A stretch of 64,000 nt of DNA, taken from Bin80 sp026709335. GTDB lineage: Bacteria > Bacteroidota > Rhodothermia > Rhodothermales > Bin80. The stretch spans positions 2,170,001 to 2,234,000 of the forward strand of contig OZ241385.1 of NCBI GenBank assembly GCA_965200825.1, given 5' to 3'. Below, piece after piece: positions 8,013-18,762 of this stretch; the first letter of the stretch is position 1; each line of letters starts with the position of its first letter. The position numbers and the translations under genes were made by a program. The notes under the pieces are model-generated. The model did not search any database. It saw only the letters and a list, made by a program, of their open reading frames with translations, and was not told where the DNA came from.

Positions 8013-11000
8013 TTTTGATAAAGAAGGGGTTTTCCTTGACCTCGCTGCAGAAAGAATTGAGTTCTGGATACCTGGATCGCATCCATTCCGCTTGATTTTG
8101 AATGGTCGTCTGCTGCGATTGACTCATTGCAACAACTCCCAAAGATTCTTGAGGGCGCGTCCTCGCATGCTCCAACACCGCGTTCATTACTGCCTTGGCC
8201 TCATCGGGATTATCACTTCTGCCTCTGCCGCGACGATAGATTCCACCAACATACTCAAAGGTGAGCCCCAATTTGGTACTCGTTGTGACTGGACTGGGAG
8301 GGCAAACAAGCCTGTTACCATAGAACTCCTGATTTGAAACTGCAATCAGAGATTCGTGCTGTGACCTGTAATGCCACCTGAGCATACATCCCGGCATACC
8401 CCGTGCATCGCAGAGAGTGAGGATGCTTTCCATATCCTTGACCTGCCCTGCGATGACATCTTGCATATCCTGCTCCTCCGGCTCATCATCAATATTGACC
8501 AATTTTTCAAAAAACGAAGTCGGTGGCAATTGTTTCTGATCTCCAACGATAATCGCACGCGATGCACGCATCAGTGATCCAATCGCATCTGCCGGTCGCA
8601 CCTGACTGGCCTCATCAATCAGCAAGAGATCAAACTTCAATCCATCCGGATCCAAATACTGAGCAACAGAGAGTGGGCTCATCAGGAAAACAGGCTTGAT
8701 CGCCTGAACGGCATCCCCTACCTCCTTCAAAAGCCTGCGGAGCGGCATGTGCCGGGTTTTCTTCTGTGCTTCTCCACGAAGAATTCCCATTTTTCCCCGA
8801 GTGCCTTCCGGAATCGAATTATAATGCGCAGCCATGACCTCCTGGGAGCTGAGTCTCAGGGGAGCCGCATCCAATTCTCTGAATTGTTCAACCAGATCGG
8901 TCCGCTCACGGCCACTGATTTTGTTCAGATTGGGATTCATCCGATTGAACCGAGTATAGACCGCCTCCGCACGAATGTAGTCGTACGTACCACAGGCATG
9001 TTCCGGTGGAAGTTCCCTACTCGCCAGCCTCATTCGAATCTCGCCCAATCCGTGCTCACTGACTTTATTCGCAGCGTCATATAATTGAATCCATGTGTTC
9101 TGACCCTCAGGAACTTGTATCCAATGCGATATTCGCGGCATGACTATACTGAATGATATGCCACCAATGGAATCCTCACCAAAGGCCTGTTGTACATTCA
9201 GATCACAGGTGGTTATCACATCATTCCACGCAGCATCAACCTCTTCAATGCAACCACGAAGCCTATTTGCAATTTCGTTCGGATCGGAGGCTTCGGGCCA
9301 TTGCCGCATCTGTCTCTTCAGCGCATCGGGAGATCCCAGAATGCTAATTTGCTCGTCCATCCACTCAACGGATTCGCTCCCCTCGGTCACATCCGTCTTT
9401 AGCCCACGCCACAATGGTCCAACTACCAACTCTCCCAGCGCCCTTTGATCGTCTATTTCCTCTACCCGAGTTCTATGATTTATGAGTGTATCCAGTAACT
9501 TCAAACGATCGGAATTTGACTTTATAGAGTTTTTGTCGATTGATTTAACTTGCTTGATTGCAGCACGATAGGAACCACTAAACCATCTAAATAATGAAGA
9601 TTTATGCTTTGTAATTTCACGATGTTCGATACTCCAGTCTCTGGTAAAAGCATCTGGCAAAACAGAATCTTGTAGCTCAGTTCTGGTTACTTGTTCTTCC
9701 CGAATTAACTCAAACAGCTCACATAATTTTCTGGAGTGCTCGACAACTCCCTCCACACGTACCAAAGCATCTACGCCCGAAGGTCTGTTCCCCATTGATT
9801 GGATCAAGCCAAGTATTTTTTTCGCAAAATCCAATCCTCCATCTTCACCAATACCAAGTGCCGTGCATGCCTCTTCCAGAACTGCTTCAATTTTTCTAAG
9901 TTCGTCCCGTAATCTTTTGACCTGATCGTTCAGGCGACTACGATCCATGGGAGTCATTTTTTTGTTTGCTCCCCTCCACTGATGTACCCCTTCCGGACCG
10001 AACTCTCTCGTCAGATCGGCAAGCCTTTCAACCGCTTTACGTGCAGTATCAGATTTATCGGGATCCCAAACTGCTACTGCCTCCAAATGGTAATCTGGTC
10101 TCGGCAAATCCTGAACTGCCATCAGTTTGGTCAATTGACCAATGACGTTGTACGGCGTCTCACCGCTTATTTCGTCAACGGTATGGAGCTGACTGGACAG
10201 CTCATTCAGCCGATCTCTGACAGCCTTTAGTCGATCGTATTCTAAATGACTATCCATCCGTGGAGGCCCCAACTTCAAGGTATTGGCAAGATCATTGTAC
10301 ACTGCCTTTTTCCGTGCCTTGGTTGAGTGCATTTCCAGGCACAAGGGGCCGAGGCCACATGATTCTAGTCGGTCATATACAACATCGAGCGCCGCCCTCT
10401 TTTCTGCCACGAATAATACTTTCTGGTTATCTCGAACCGCTACCGCAATGATATTGGCAATCGTTTGGGACTTGCCCGTCCCCGGTGGCCCTTGCACAAC
10501 CATATTTTGCCCCTCCTGCGCGGCAGCGATTACTCGCGTCTGCGATGCATCTGCTTCCATAATATGCCCGAGATCTTTAGGATCCACATATCGCTCATCA
10601 AGATTTTCTTCCGGATTAAACAGCGGCTGAGTACTGCCAAATCCGCCACATAATAATTGCTGCATCAAATCGGTAGCCTCCGCCCTGTCCAAATCTTTTG
10701 ACATGAGAAACTTGCCTGATGAATAAAATCCTAGTTGAATCGTATCTGCATATACACTCCATTTTTCTCGTCTATTGATCAGTTGATTTACTTGCCCAAA
10801 ATACTCAGACGGTAACCAGTCTTCCCCTTCCGGCCATGCAGGAAGTTTGAGATCAAAATCATTTTTGAGAAAGGCGTCAAAAGAATGATTAGGCTCTAGA
10901 TCCTGGTCGCGCATTACCAATTTGAAATTATCTCTGACCCCTTCACGCCGCAATTCAACCGGCAACAGTACCAGAGGGGCAAATCGCTCCAATTGGGATG

Positions 11001-11466
11001 AAGTACTTTCAAACCAGCGTACGAAGCCTAGAGCGAGAAACAATGGATTGGATCCCTGTTCCTCCACTGAACTGTTTGAGTCTCTGTATAGCTGTAACAG
11101 GCGCTTGTGTAGCGCATCCTTCGCGAGACGGGTCTGTAGTTTGAGATCCAGATGTTTCGCACTTGGCGGATCCGGGTCCGGGATAAAAAAAGCCTCCATA
11201 CCTTCCGGCTCTTCATACCCATTCCCGGAATGACTGAACTGCAACTTCTTGTTTTTATGCACCAGTAATCTAAATATCTCATCGGAGCGTTCGTCAACGA
11301 CATCAAGGTGTTTTCCGCGATCTTTTCCGATGGGAGTACTTATCAAGCGGTTCCGTTTACTGGTATCTATGAGTCGCTCTTTGAGAGCCTTGATCGCCTG
11401 TGTCCAACCTTCTGGCGGACGAACGTTCTCGGAATTGGCCTCCGGATTATTGGGAGTTGTATCCAT
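7960..11466 (-). pseudogene. DUF4011-type superfamily 1 helicase, C-terminus removed by ISL3
   Basis: About 1151 residues of native protein remain. The N-terminal DUF4011-like region (ALKERLIDTSKRN near residues 27-39) is followed by an SF1 helicase core: Walker A GPPGTGKS near 326-333, Walker B LLIDEASQ near 948-955, motif III VGDQKQLPP, and motif IV RWHYRSQHE near 1030-1038. The sequence stops at ENPFFIK, where relatives continue into the motif V region (N-L-E-x-V-Q-G-D-E-R-D). Instead it reads 17 codons of ISL3 sequence. Motifs V and VI and the usual C-terminal endonuclease-like domain are therefore missing, and ATP-driven unwinding is unlikely. Full-length members of this family occur in defence islands. 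The next gene upstream is aroA, divergent at 11823. Confidence 0.85.
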
Positions 11467-11822
11467 AATTTTGACTTATAATTCTGACAATACTACAAAA
11501 CAACTCTGCGATACCTGCCGACAGCGTCCAGTTTGGCAAAGTCATATGACAGGCAGTCACGTATCGCGAACGAGTTCATAAAAATTATTTCAGGAGATCT
11601 CAGTAATGAATTCATGATATAGCATCCAACTGATACAACCTACAGAAAATAATTATTCCTGTAATAGGGAGAAGGCAGTCGCAAATGGTTTATCCTACAA
11701 CACCATGATTCATGAGGCCGGCAGAACATATATCCGAGCTTCGGAGGAGTGCTAACAGGATCCAGCTTATGCGATGTTTCATTTTCTATGGAGCAGACCT
11801 ATTTCCATGGGGTTGAATCTGC
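11467..11822. other. Intergenic region between helicase and aroA
   Basis: 356 bases separate two divergent genes and presumably carry promoters for both. I see no gene, tRNA or clear hairpin terminator. Confidence 0.5.
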
Positions 11823-13109
11823 ATGATCCAATCTGTTTCCAGCTCTATCCGGTTTGCGGGGCAGACAAAGCTTCCTGCAGATAAATCAATTGCACACCGG
11901 GCTGCCCTCTTTGCTTCCTTTGCAAATGGGATTTCGACCTTGTATAACTTCCCCGCAAGTGCGGACCCGCAGAGTACGCTTTCCTGTCTGCAACAACTGG
12001 GGGTTCCGATTGAAGTTTTACCAGATCGTACTGTAATAATCCAAGGCGTTGGACGGTATGGGTTTCGTAAACCGAATAGCCCGCTTGATTGTGGTAATTC
12101 AGGAACCACTATGCGTCTGATCTCTGGTGTGCTTGCGGGACAACCATTTAGTAGTGAACTCATTGGAGATGCATCACTCAGTTCCCGCCCCATGGGGCGA
12201 ATCGCAGAACCCCTACGTAAGATGGGGGCCCATATTTCTCTTGCCGATGGGCATGCCCCCATCCGAATTCATCGCTCAAAAGGTCTACACGGAATTGATT
12301 ACGAACTTCCTATTGCATCTGCTCAAGTAAAATCCTGTATACTCCTTGCGGGGCTCTGGGCCAGCGGAACTACGATTGTGCGGGAGAAAATTCCATCCCG
12401 TGACCATACCGAGCGTATGCTGAACCTCTCGATCTCCCACTCCAACGAGAAATGTTCTATCCGTTCCAATTTATCTCACCCTATTCCCCATGGCACCTTC
12501 ACATTGCCGGGTGATTTTTCTGCTGCCGCATTTGTGTTGGTAGCAACTTCAATTATAGGTACCGGGCCCGTTTATTTGCCTAATGTTGGGCTTAATCCAA
12601 GTCGAACAGGACTACTTACTGTATTAAAGGAAATGGGTGCGAATATCCAAATCAGAAATGAATCTGTCTCCGGGACTGAGCCCATGGGGGATCTGATTGT
12701 CCAGCGAGCTTCGTTACGGGGAATTACGATTAGAGGTGACCAGATTCCAAACATCATTGATGAAATCCCTATCATTGCCGTAGCCGGAGCATTCGCCTCT
12801 GGAACTACCACTATACATGACGCCCTTGAGTTGCGCTACAAAGAGTGTGATCGAATCCTCGCGACCGTCACGAATCTTCGGAAACTGGGTGCCCAGATTG
12901 AAGAATTTGAGGATGGATTTGCAATTACCGGAAACGTGCCCTTGCACGGAAACACTGTCGACAGCTTTGATGATCACCGGATTGCAATGGCCATGGCCAT
13001 CGCTGGACTTGGAGCGACTGGGAAGTCAACGATCCTGAAGGCAAATGCCGCCTCTGTATCTTTCCCCGAGTTCTGGGACACGCTTGCCTTGCTACAAGAA
13101 GCTCATTGA
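11823..13109 (+). CDS. aroA: 3-phosphoshikimate 1-carboxyvinyltransferase (EPSP synthase)
   Basis: A 428-residue enzyme of normal length. It transfers the enolpyruvyl group of phosphoenolpyruvate to shikimate 3-phosphate in the cytoplasmic shikimate pathway. Family features are visible: the N-terminal LPADKSIAHRA (residues about 18-28) with the conserved Lys-Ser, CGNSGTTMR near residues 88-96, the internal RPMGRIAEPL motif, a repeat of the inside-out barrel fold, and the C-terminal DDHRIAMA motif near residue 382. It stands alone between a defence-like helicase and a short MGMT-like gene and is not part of an aro operon here. Confidence 0.96.
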   Translation: MIQSVSSSIRFAGQTKLPADKSIAHRAALFASFANGISTLYNFPASADPQSTLSCLQQLGVPIEVLPDRTVIIQGVGRYGFRKPNSPLDCGNSGTTMRLISGVLAGQPFSSELIGDASLSSRPMGRIAEPLRKMGAHISLADGHAPIRIHRSKGLHGIDYELPIASAQVKSCILLAGLWASGTTIVREKIPSRDHTERMLNLSISHSNEKCSIRSNLSHPIPHGTFTLPGDFSAAAFVLVATSIIGTGPVYLPNVGLNPSRTGLLTVLKEMGANIQIRNESVSGTEPMGDLIVQRASLRGITIRGDQIPNIIDEIPIIAVAGAFASGTTTIHDALELRYKECDRILATVTNLRKLGAQIEEFEDGFAITGNVPLHGNTVDSFDDHRIAMAMAIAGLGATGKSTILKANAASVSFPEFWDTLALLQEAH

Positions 13110-13365
13110 ATTATTCATGAGCTAAGGGACACCCTGCAGGTGCGTTGAAATTGAAACAGTCGTGAGGGATAACCCCGTCTTTTTCGGTTGAAAATTCTTT
13201 CTGATCTCAAACTTAAGTTTGAACCTCTTTGATGAAATTAGAACTTCATCCATTTTTCTGGAGTGATTATACCTGAAACCGCGGAAGGGAAATTTTCACT
13301 TTCTTTGAGCTGCAGAATAACCTCAATAAAATAGCGTCTCAAAGTGAATATCTACCCACGTTGAA

Positions 13366-13713
13366 TCAATTGAATTCACTCCCCGGAATCCATAGATGAC
13401 GGGATAATACGACACATCCCTCTTCATTGAATGTAACTCCTTCCCTGCGGAGCAGGGTTTCCATCTCATTGGGATCCTCGAAATTCATCGCACCCGTCAA
13501 TGCGCCATATCGGTTTACAACTCTGTGGCACGGCAGATGGGATCCTTTAGCCGCCTTGAGTGCCCATCCAACCGTACGAGCTGCACTTCTACTTCCAAGA
13601 TATTCGGCAATATGCCCATAGGTCGTCACCCTGGACACCGGGATCTGAGCAACCGTATCCCATACATTCTCAAAAAAATCGCCTCTGTTCATCATGAATC
13701 GTTTGGAGCTCAT
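13366..13713 (-). CDS. MGMT-like DNA-binding/methyltransferase domain protein
   Basis: A 115-residue protein made only of the C-terminal domain of O6-alkylguanine-DNA alkyltransferase. The winged-helix part (VSRVTTYGHIAEYLG, residues about 25-39; SAARTVGWAL) is followed by the active-site region LPCHRVVNR near residues 59-67. Many stand-alone short homologues have Trp or Ala in place of the acceptor Cys (alkyltransferase-like proteins). This one keeps Cys, so it could be a minimal alkyl acceptor. The N-terminal domain of Ogt/Ada is absent. An alternative start is Met8. Confidence 0.85.
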   Translation of the reverse strand: MSSKRFMMNRGDFFENVWDTVAQIPVSRVTTYGHIAEYLGSRSAARTVGWALKAAKGSHLPCHRVVNRYGALTGAMNFEDPNEMETLLRREGVTFNEEGCVVLSRHLWIPGSEFN

Positions 13714-13912
13714 AATACAACCGCAACTAGGAAATAGAAACGGTCAATTCTATCCCAAAGTGTATATGGACGCAGTAGAGATGACGTCAAGCTCATTGCT
13801 TACCCTAAACACCCGGGTATCATTCCAGGAAAGGATCTAGGTGAAGAGACCAAGGATTCCATCAGATTTTGTATGAAATGATTGGTTCTCCGGCCTGATT
13901 TCAACTTTACAG

Positions 13913-16009
13913 CTACCAATTGAATCGAAGACCCGCCTGCAAAGCACGCCCGGCGGCGGGATATAGGAATACTATATCAGATCCACCCGGATCTAAAAAC
14001 CCCGTCGTGCTGAAAAAATTATTCATAAGATTGATCGCCTCAAACTCTATTGTAAACCGATTCAGCGCGTACGTCATTTTGAAATCTACCGAAGAGAAAT
14101 TAGGCAGATCTATCGTATTTGCATCATCCAGCCAGATACGCCTTGTACTCTGCACGGCAACCATAGTCTGAATCTTTTCAAGAATAGGCATACTGACTGC
14201 TGCTGAAAGAAAATCTCGCGGGATAGCTTTAACAAAATTCCCTTCGTAATCACCCGTGCGATAAGTCACATTCTGAAGGGTGTAGTTGAACCGAAACGAT
14301 GCCAGATCCAGTTTGTCCAACTGAAATCCGAGTTCTATACCTCGATGACGACTGCTCGCAATATTAGCATATTGAAATGTCTCAAATTGCAAATCCAGTT
14401 CATCCTCCATATCCATCTGATAGACGCTCAATGAAAGCTCACCACTCAAATTTCCGGGAATCAATACTACCCGATGATAAAGCCCGGTCTCAATACTGAT
14501 TCCTCGCTGAGGCTTGAGCTGAGAATTGGAAAGGGATATGGTATAGGGCGCGCCTGGTACTGGAATTTGCCTCTGCCCGAATAGTTGGTCCAATGTAGCC
14601 GTTTTGAATGACCGAGTTACATTGGCATACCAATTTCCCACATGCCGTGCATTGGACAGATATCGGGCATTAACGCCAAATTTCGGACTCCATGCAGTAT
14701 GGATGGCATCCTGTTCCGGTCTCTGCTCTGGTGAATAGATGTCGTTGATCCGGTCATACCTGACCCCGACGGAAACACGAAATCTCGGAAACAGGTCAAT
14801 GTCATACTGCATGTATGTAGCCAATGCGCGACGAGATCCATCCCCCTCGCTGGAGAGATCCCCCACCGCCCCGTCAAATTCTTCATAATCCTCGGCAGTA
14901 CCCGTTATCATGTCATACCATGCCACATCCAATCGCCCGACCTGCAAATCTGCACCGATGACTAAGCGATCTTGTGCGAACAGTCTGGGAGATAACCACT
15001 GAGTACTTGCAAACAAACGAGACGTGTCGAATTCTCTCCATTTTACATCAGCAAACTCTGCACTGAATGGCAGTGCACGCGCCCCCTCTAGGCTACGTAA
15101 ATTACCAACCAGTGAAGCACGAAGCTGTGACTGCCCACCCAAATCTACTCTGCTTTGAAGTGCAAGCCTTTGGGTACGCTCTTCATTACTGTCAAATTGG
15201 AAGAATGTCGATTCTTGTAGACGGTCCTGTGCAATCTGTTCAGTAGTCAGTGGCCCGGGAATATCATAGCTTCGCACATGCATAGAACCAGAAAACGTTA
15301 CAGATGCCCGTTCAGAGCGAAATAAATCAATCCCTACCCCCACACTTCCCAGTTCCCGGTCAGCATGGTCCCTATATCCTCGGGTTGACTCGAAATTTAC
15401 ATAGGAGGAAATTTTTCTGCTCCCAAACAATATTCTTGCTGCTCCATTTGCCTTGAATCTGCCAAATGCTCCCCCAGCTAGCGCCAGTTCATAACTTGAA
15501 GGAGCTTTAGAATCGGTCACAATATTAATAACGCCTCCAATTGCCGCATCACCATACAGTGAAGATGCACCACCTCGAAGAACCTCAACTGACTCAATCG
15601 CTGCCAGAGGAATCTGATCCCAGTTGACAAGCCCGGTTTCTAACGCATTTACCGGCTGCCCATCTACCATTAACAACACATATTCTGCTTCCCCTCCGCC
15701 ATAGAAACCACGTATAACTGGCTGCACATCGTACCCAATTCCATCGAGTTGCAGCACAGCAAATCCCGGGATCTGCCGCAGTACACCACCCAAACCTTGA
15801 ACTCCGGCCAGCCGCGTAATTGTTGAGCTTTTCAATACACTGACAGCCCCCGTAGAACGAGAGAGCATTGATTCATATCGATCCGCTGTAACAATCACTT
15901 CTTCCATGTCAACTACACTCAGTGTATCAGTATTCTGAGCTGACAGAATCACCGGGCATATGGCCAAGAAGAGTGCAAATACATTAATCACAATTTTGTT
16001 GGAAATCAT
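13913..16009 (-). CDS. TonB-dependent outer-membrane receptor
   Basis: A protein of about 698 residues from the ATG at 16009, chosen because it directly precedes a typical signal peptide (hydrophobic VFALFLAICPVIL, cleavage after LSAQ). A TonB-box-like segment (EEVIVTADR) is followed by the plug domain (GGVLRQIPGF, PVIRGF, ESVEVLRGGASSLYG, GGVINIVT) and a beta-barrel ending in an aromatic residue (LQAGLRFNW). It would import an iron complex, vitamin or glycan fragment across the outer membrane. No SusD or TonB gene is adjacent, so the substrate is unknown. A longer open frame begins at 16069 but would put extra polar residues ahead of the signal. Confidence 0.9.
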   Translation of the reverse strand: MISNKIVINVFALFLAICPVILSAQNTDTLSVVDMEEVIVTADRYESMLSRSTGAVSVLKSSTITRLAGVQGLGGVLRQIPGFAVLQLDGIGYDVQPVIRGFYGGGEAEYVLLMVDGQPVNALETGLVNWDQIPLAAIESVEVLRGGASSLYGDAAIGGVINIVTDSKAPSSYELALAGGAFGRFKANGAARILFGSRKISSYVNFESTRGYRDHADRELGSVGVGIDLFRSERASVTFSGSMHVRSYDIPGPLTTEQIAQDRLQESTFFQFDSNEERTQRLALQSRVDLGGQSQLRASLVGNLRSLEGARALPFSAEFADVKWREFDTSRLFASTQWLSPRLFAQDRLVIGADLQVGRLDVAWYDMITGTAEDYEEFDGAVGDLSSEGDGSRRALATYMQYDIDLFPRFRVSVGVRYDRINDIYSPEQRPEQDAIHTAWSPKFGVNARYLSNARHVGNWYANVTRSFKTATLDQLFGQRQIPVPGAPYTISLSNSQLKPQRGISIETGLYHRVVLIPGNLSGELSLSVYQMDMEDELDLQFETFQYANIASSRHRGIELGFQLDKLDLASFRFNYTLQNVTYRTGDYEGNFVKAIPRDFLSAAVSMPILEKIQTMVAVQSTRRIWLDDANTIDLPNFSSVDFKMTYALNRFTIEFEAINLMNNFFSTTGFLDPGGSDIVFLYPAAGRALQAGLRFNW

Positions 16010-16154
16010 ATTAACAGAACTTAAGTGATAGATCACATTGATTTGATGGCCGCCTGAGATTTGACTCACTGATCATCAACCTTCTACCCCATGTTATTCA
16101 TGACGATCCTCCTATTGGCTCCAACAAGTGCATTTGAGCGGGGTTCAGTTGGAA

Positions 16155-16480
16155 TCACTTGTGCAGGACAAAAACTGTGTCGAATCTTCGCAGATATAGC
16201 CCCAAAATGAGGTTATATGCACATCTTGAGCGTCCAGATTTGCGTAAATTTGAGACGAGTTCCTCCACATGGACATACCTCTCCCGTGCAACAATTCCTG
16301 TTGCCTTCTTCCAGTTATAGAAAGACCTAGGACGAAGGAATGACCGCATCAAGAGTCTGGCAAAGTTCGCCAGTGTAGCCTCTGAAAATAGTGTACCCGT
16401 TCTTTTCCAGCGAGCAATAGATCTGTTCCCCATTAAAGCCTGCATCCAAACAAAGGATCACGCAATCTGCAACATGCTTT
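16155..16480 (-). pseudogene. Decayed DDE transposase fragment
   Basis: Two overlapping frames on this strand contain transposase-like pieces: ILCLDAGFNGEQIY near 16400-16440, resembling the D-x-G-F motif of IS4/IS1380-type enzymes, and an adjacent frame with RPRSFYNWKKA. The reading frame is broken. Family assignment is tentative. Confidence 0.35.
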
Positions 16481-16632
16481 TTCGCCTTACGGACGATGCC
16501 ATCGCTGAACGTATGTATGGAAAAATCCAAGAAGTCAAAACGGGCGGTAGAGGATACAGGAAATTTGAAAACTTCAGATCCGCTATCCTCTTCTTCTGCG
16601 GTGGTCTGGCGCTTTATCCAAAACAATCGTAG
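16470..16632 (+). pseudogene. ISL3-type transposase C-terminal relic
   Basis: This codes for DAIAERMYGKI, then RGYRKFENFR and ILFFCGGLALYP, ending at a TAG at 16630. It is clearly homologous to the C-terminus of the ISL3 transposase at 6729-7952 but diverged (LYPKQS end instead of LKPHKAQ). It shares the terminal CAATCGTAGTAGTACC with the scrap at 44951-45022, so both derive from a second ISL3 subtype. Confidence 0.75.
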
Positions 16633-16777
16633 TAGTACCGCCGGATTAAAACCATCAAGGTTCGTACACGCGGATTTCGGAACAAAGATCGATTCACGGA
16701 CGTTATTTATTTTCATTTGGGCGGACTTGATCTGAGCCCTAGAATCTGAAAAAATCAAATTTTCACAAAAATGACTG

Positions 16778-17122
16778 ATGAGCCAATATATTATGATGAC
16801 AAGAGAGCGTAGTATCTGGTTGATTGATAAATCAGTTCGAAGATTAACAGTGATCCATAACAATTTAATCGTAATATGGACATTCTATGTGATATTGGTC
16901 GCATTCCATATATTCTTGTATTCACAGGGATTGACCCAAATGAGATGGACCACTACACCGCTTCTCCCCGTGCTCGGCATCTGGTTTTTAATTGTTTTCT
17001 TTCGGCCGGATTCCGTATTAACTTGGGGCTGCAAAATGGGAAGGCTCCATCCTGATTCGTATCCATATCTGAAAAAAGTAGCAGGAGAATTGGCATGGAA
17101 TCTTCGCGGACGGCGTATCTGA
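16778..17122 (+). CDS. Small hypothetical membrane protein, 114 aa
   Basis: Two hydrophobic segments are visible (LIVIWTFYVILVAFHIFLY near residues 31-49 and LLPVLGIWFLIVFF near 62-75), with a basic C-terminal tail (LAWNLRGRRI). No family is recognised. It lies between the ISL3 relic and the convergent cysQ-like gene, with no operon partner. It may be real or a chance ORF. The first Met is uncertain; Met6 or Met7 would also work. Confidence 0.4.
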   Translation: MSQYIMMTRERSIWLIDKSVRRLTVIHNNLIVIWTFYVILVAFHIFLYSQGLTQMRWTTTPLLPVLGIWFLIVFFRPDSVLTWGCKMGRLHPDSYPYLKKVAGELAWNLRGRRI

Positions 17123-17228
17123 ATCTCAACTAAGATCTGTCACAAATTTTTATTAGATCTATACAAGGTTCAGGTGAACATTAAGAAGCACTAATCAAGA
17201 ATTTTGTATCGGGTGCTGAATTTATCTC

Positions 17229-18167
17229 TTAACCCCCGATTCCAAGAGTTGTCAGAGCCTCGAGGATCTCGTCATGTACTTTCCCGTTTGTCGCGATGAT
17301 CCCACGATTGTTCTCGAGTCCTTTCCCACAACTGAAATCCAGCTTTTTCCCTGCGCAATCAGTAACTCTCCCTCCTGCTTCGGTGAGTAAGAGAGCTCCG
17401 GGTGCGTGATCCCAGATACGCTCTATATAAGCTCTGCCCGTTGGCAGACGCATATAAATCTCTGCATCACCACATGCGACCACGGCATACTTTGCCTGAC
17501 TGTCCAATTGAATTCGGTTCGTTCCAATCCCGAGATGCTCGGCTACCCTCTGTATATCTCCCAAGGCACTGTGACCAGATTCTACACTTTGACAAATTCT
17601 GGCATGAGAAACAGGAATTATTTCACTCACACGAAGAGGGTGTTGACCCTTTTTAGCCCCACTCCCCTTTGCGGCCAAGAAAATCTCCTTATCCAGTTTA
17701 GGACATGCCAGCCCGGAAACTACTACTTCTCCCTCCTCAATCAGAGCCAACGCTACCGCAAAATGACCTTGTCGTAAAAACCCTTTTGTGCCATCAATAG
17801 GATCAAGCGTCCAGAATCGATCAGAATAGTTTTCGGCATTCCCATAGTCAATCCATTTCATTGCATTGGCCAACGAGGTACCTGGACGAATTGCTTCCAA
17901 GTGAAGCCCCAGAATCTCCCGTAGCTCTTTCTGCTCATCTGCTCTCAAGAGTGTGCTGTCTTCCTCTGCAATGATTGGATCCTCCGGAAAAGCCGCATGT
18001 AGCGCCCTGCATACCAAAGCTTGGCTTCCAAAGTCCGCAATTGTGACCGGACTACGATCACCTTTTGTAATGGCAACGCGATCCTGAACAGCTCTGCACA
18101 ATTGCGAAGCTTCGCGAAGTGCTTCCTGTACGACCTGAAGCTCTTTTACATATGAATTACTCAACAT
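17229..18167 (-). CDS. cysQ: 3'(2'),5'-bisphosphate nucleotidase family protein (CysQ/HAL2-like)
   Basis: A 312-residue member of the lithium-sensitive inositol monophosphatase superfamily. Metal-binding motifs are visible: the EED in DPIIAEEDS near residues 74-78, DPIDGTKGF near 132-140 with the D-x-x-D-G-T signature, and the C-terminal WDHAPGALLLTEAGG near 254-268. The long spacer with GTSLANAMKWIDYGN is typical of HAL2/SAL1-like nucleotidases rather than bacterial SuhB. The likely role is hydrolysis of 3'-phosphoadenosine 5'-phosphate to AMP, clearing a by-product of sulfate assimilation. Its start overlaps the end of the upstream HsdR-N-like gene by 11 bases, so the two are probably co-transcribed. 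Confidence 0.88.
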   Translation of the reverse strand: MLSNSYVKELQVVQEALREASQLCRAVQDRVAITKGDRSPVTIADFGSQALVCRALHAAFPEDPIIAEEDSTLLRADEQKELREILGLHLEAIRPGTSLANAMKWIDYGNAENYSDRFWTLDPIDGTKGFLRQGHFAVALALIEEGEVVVSGLACPKLDKEIFLAAKGSGAKKGQHPLRVSEIIPVSHARICQSVESGHSALGDIQRVAEHLGIGTNRIQLDSQAKYAVVACGDAEIYMRLPTGRAYIERIWDHAPGALLLTEAGGRVTDCAGKKLDFSCGKGLENNRGIIATNGKVHDEILEALTTLGIGG

Positions 18168-18630
18168 GATTGACTGGCAAAATCATTGTCTGATAGGATG
18201 GAATTTCGTCCAAGAATTGATAGCTATGTTGGATATGATTAACCAGACAGCAAGAATACTGCATCCCATTGGTGACGACCAAATAAGGCACCTTCAATGC
18301 GACATTATAATGCCCGATCTGATTAAATACATCCTGCCCAAGTTGAATGGATGGCCTTTTGCATTCAACGATCAGCACCGGATCAACCTGTCGACCGTGT
18401 ACGACAATATCGGCCCGAAAGTGACGCTCCTGAATTGGTATCACCACTTCAACAGCAATCATTGCAGACGGAACCTCCAGGTTGTTGATCAAATACTGAA
18501 CAAAGTGTTGGCGCACCCATTCCTCGGGGGTCAGTGGTACAAAACGCTTCCGAATCGGATCCAGAATTACCCTACGCCCAGCGTGATTACGTAGTACATA
18601 ATCATAGGGCGGCAAATTCAGTTGGTCCAT
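18157..18630 (-). CDS. HsdR N-terminal-domain-like (PD-(D/E)XK) protein
   Basis: A 157-residue protein resembling the type I restriction HsdR N-terminal domain family (HSDR_N_2). Stand-alone members are common in Bacteroidota outside restriction loci. The nuclease-like motif is seen as RADIVVHG near residues 73-80 and LIVECKRP near 85-93, giving D and E-x-K. The N-terminus carries the RKRFVPLTPEEWVRQHFV segment typical of these stand-alone proteins. No HsdM/HsdS genes are nearby, so it is not a restriction system. The function is unknown. It overlaps cysQ downstream. Confidence 0.8.
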   Translation of the reverse strand: MDQLNLPPYDYVLRNHAGRRVILDPIRKRFVPLTPEEWVRQHFVQYLINNLEVPSAMIAVEVVIPIQERHFRADIVVHGRQVDPVLIVECKRPSIQLGQDVFNQIGHYNVALKVPYLVVTNGMQYSCCLVNHIQHSYQFLDEIPSYQTMILPVNHVE

Positions 18631-18688
18631 ACTGACAAAATAATGGTGATGGATCCGTAAATCCTGCTAAGCGTTAATTCCGTTACCT

Positions 18689-18762
<74 letters not shown>

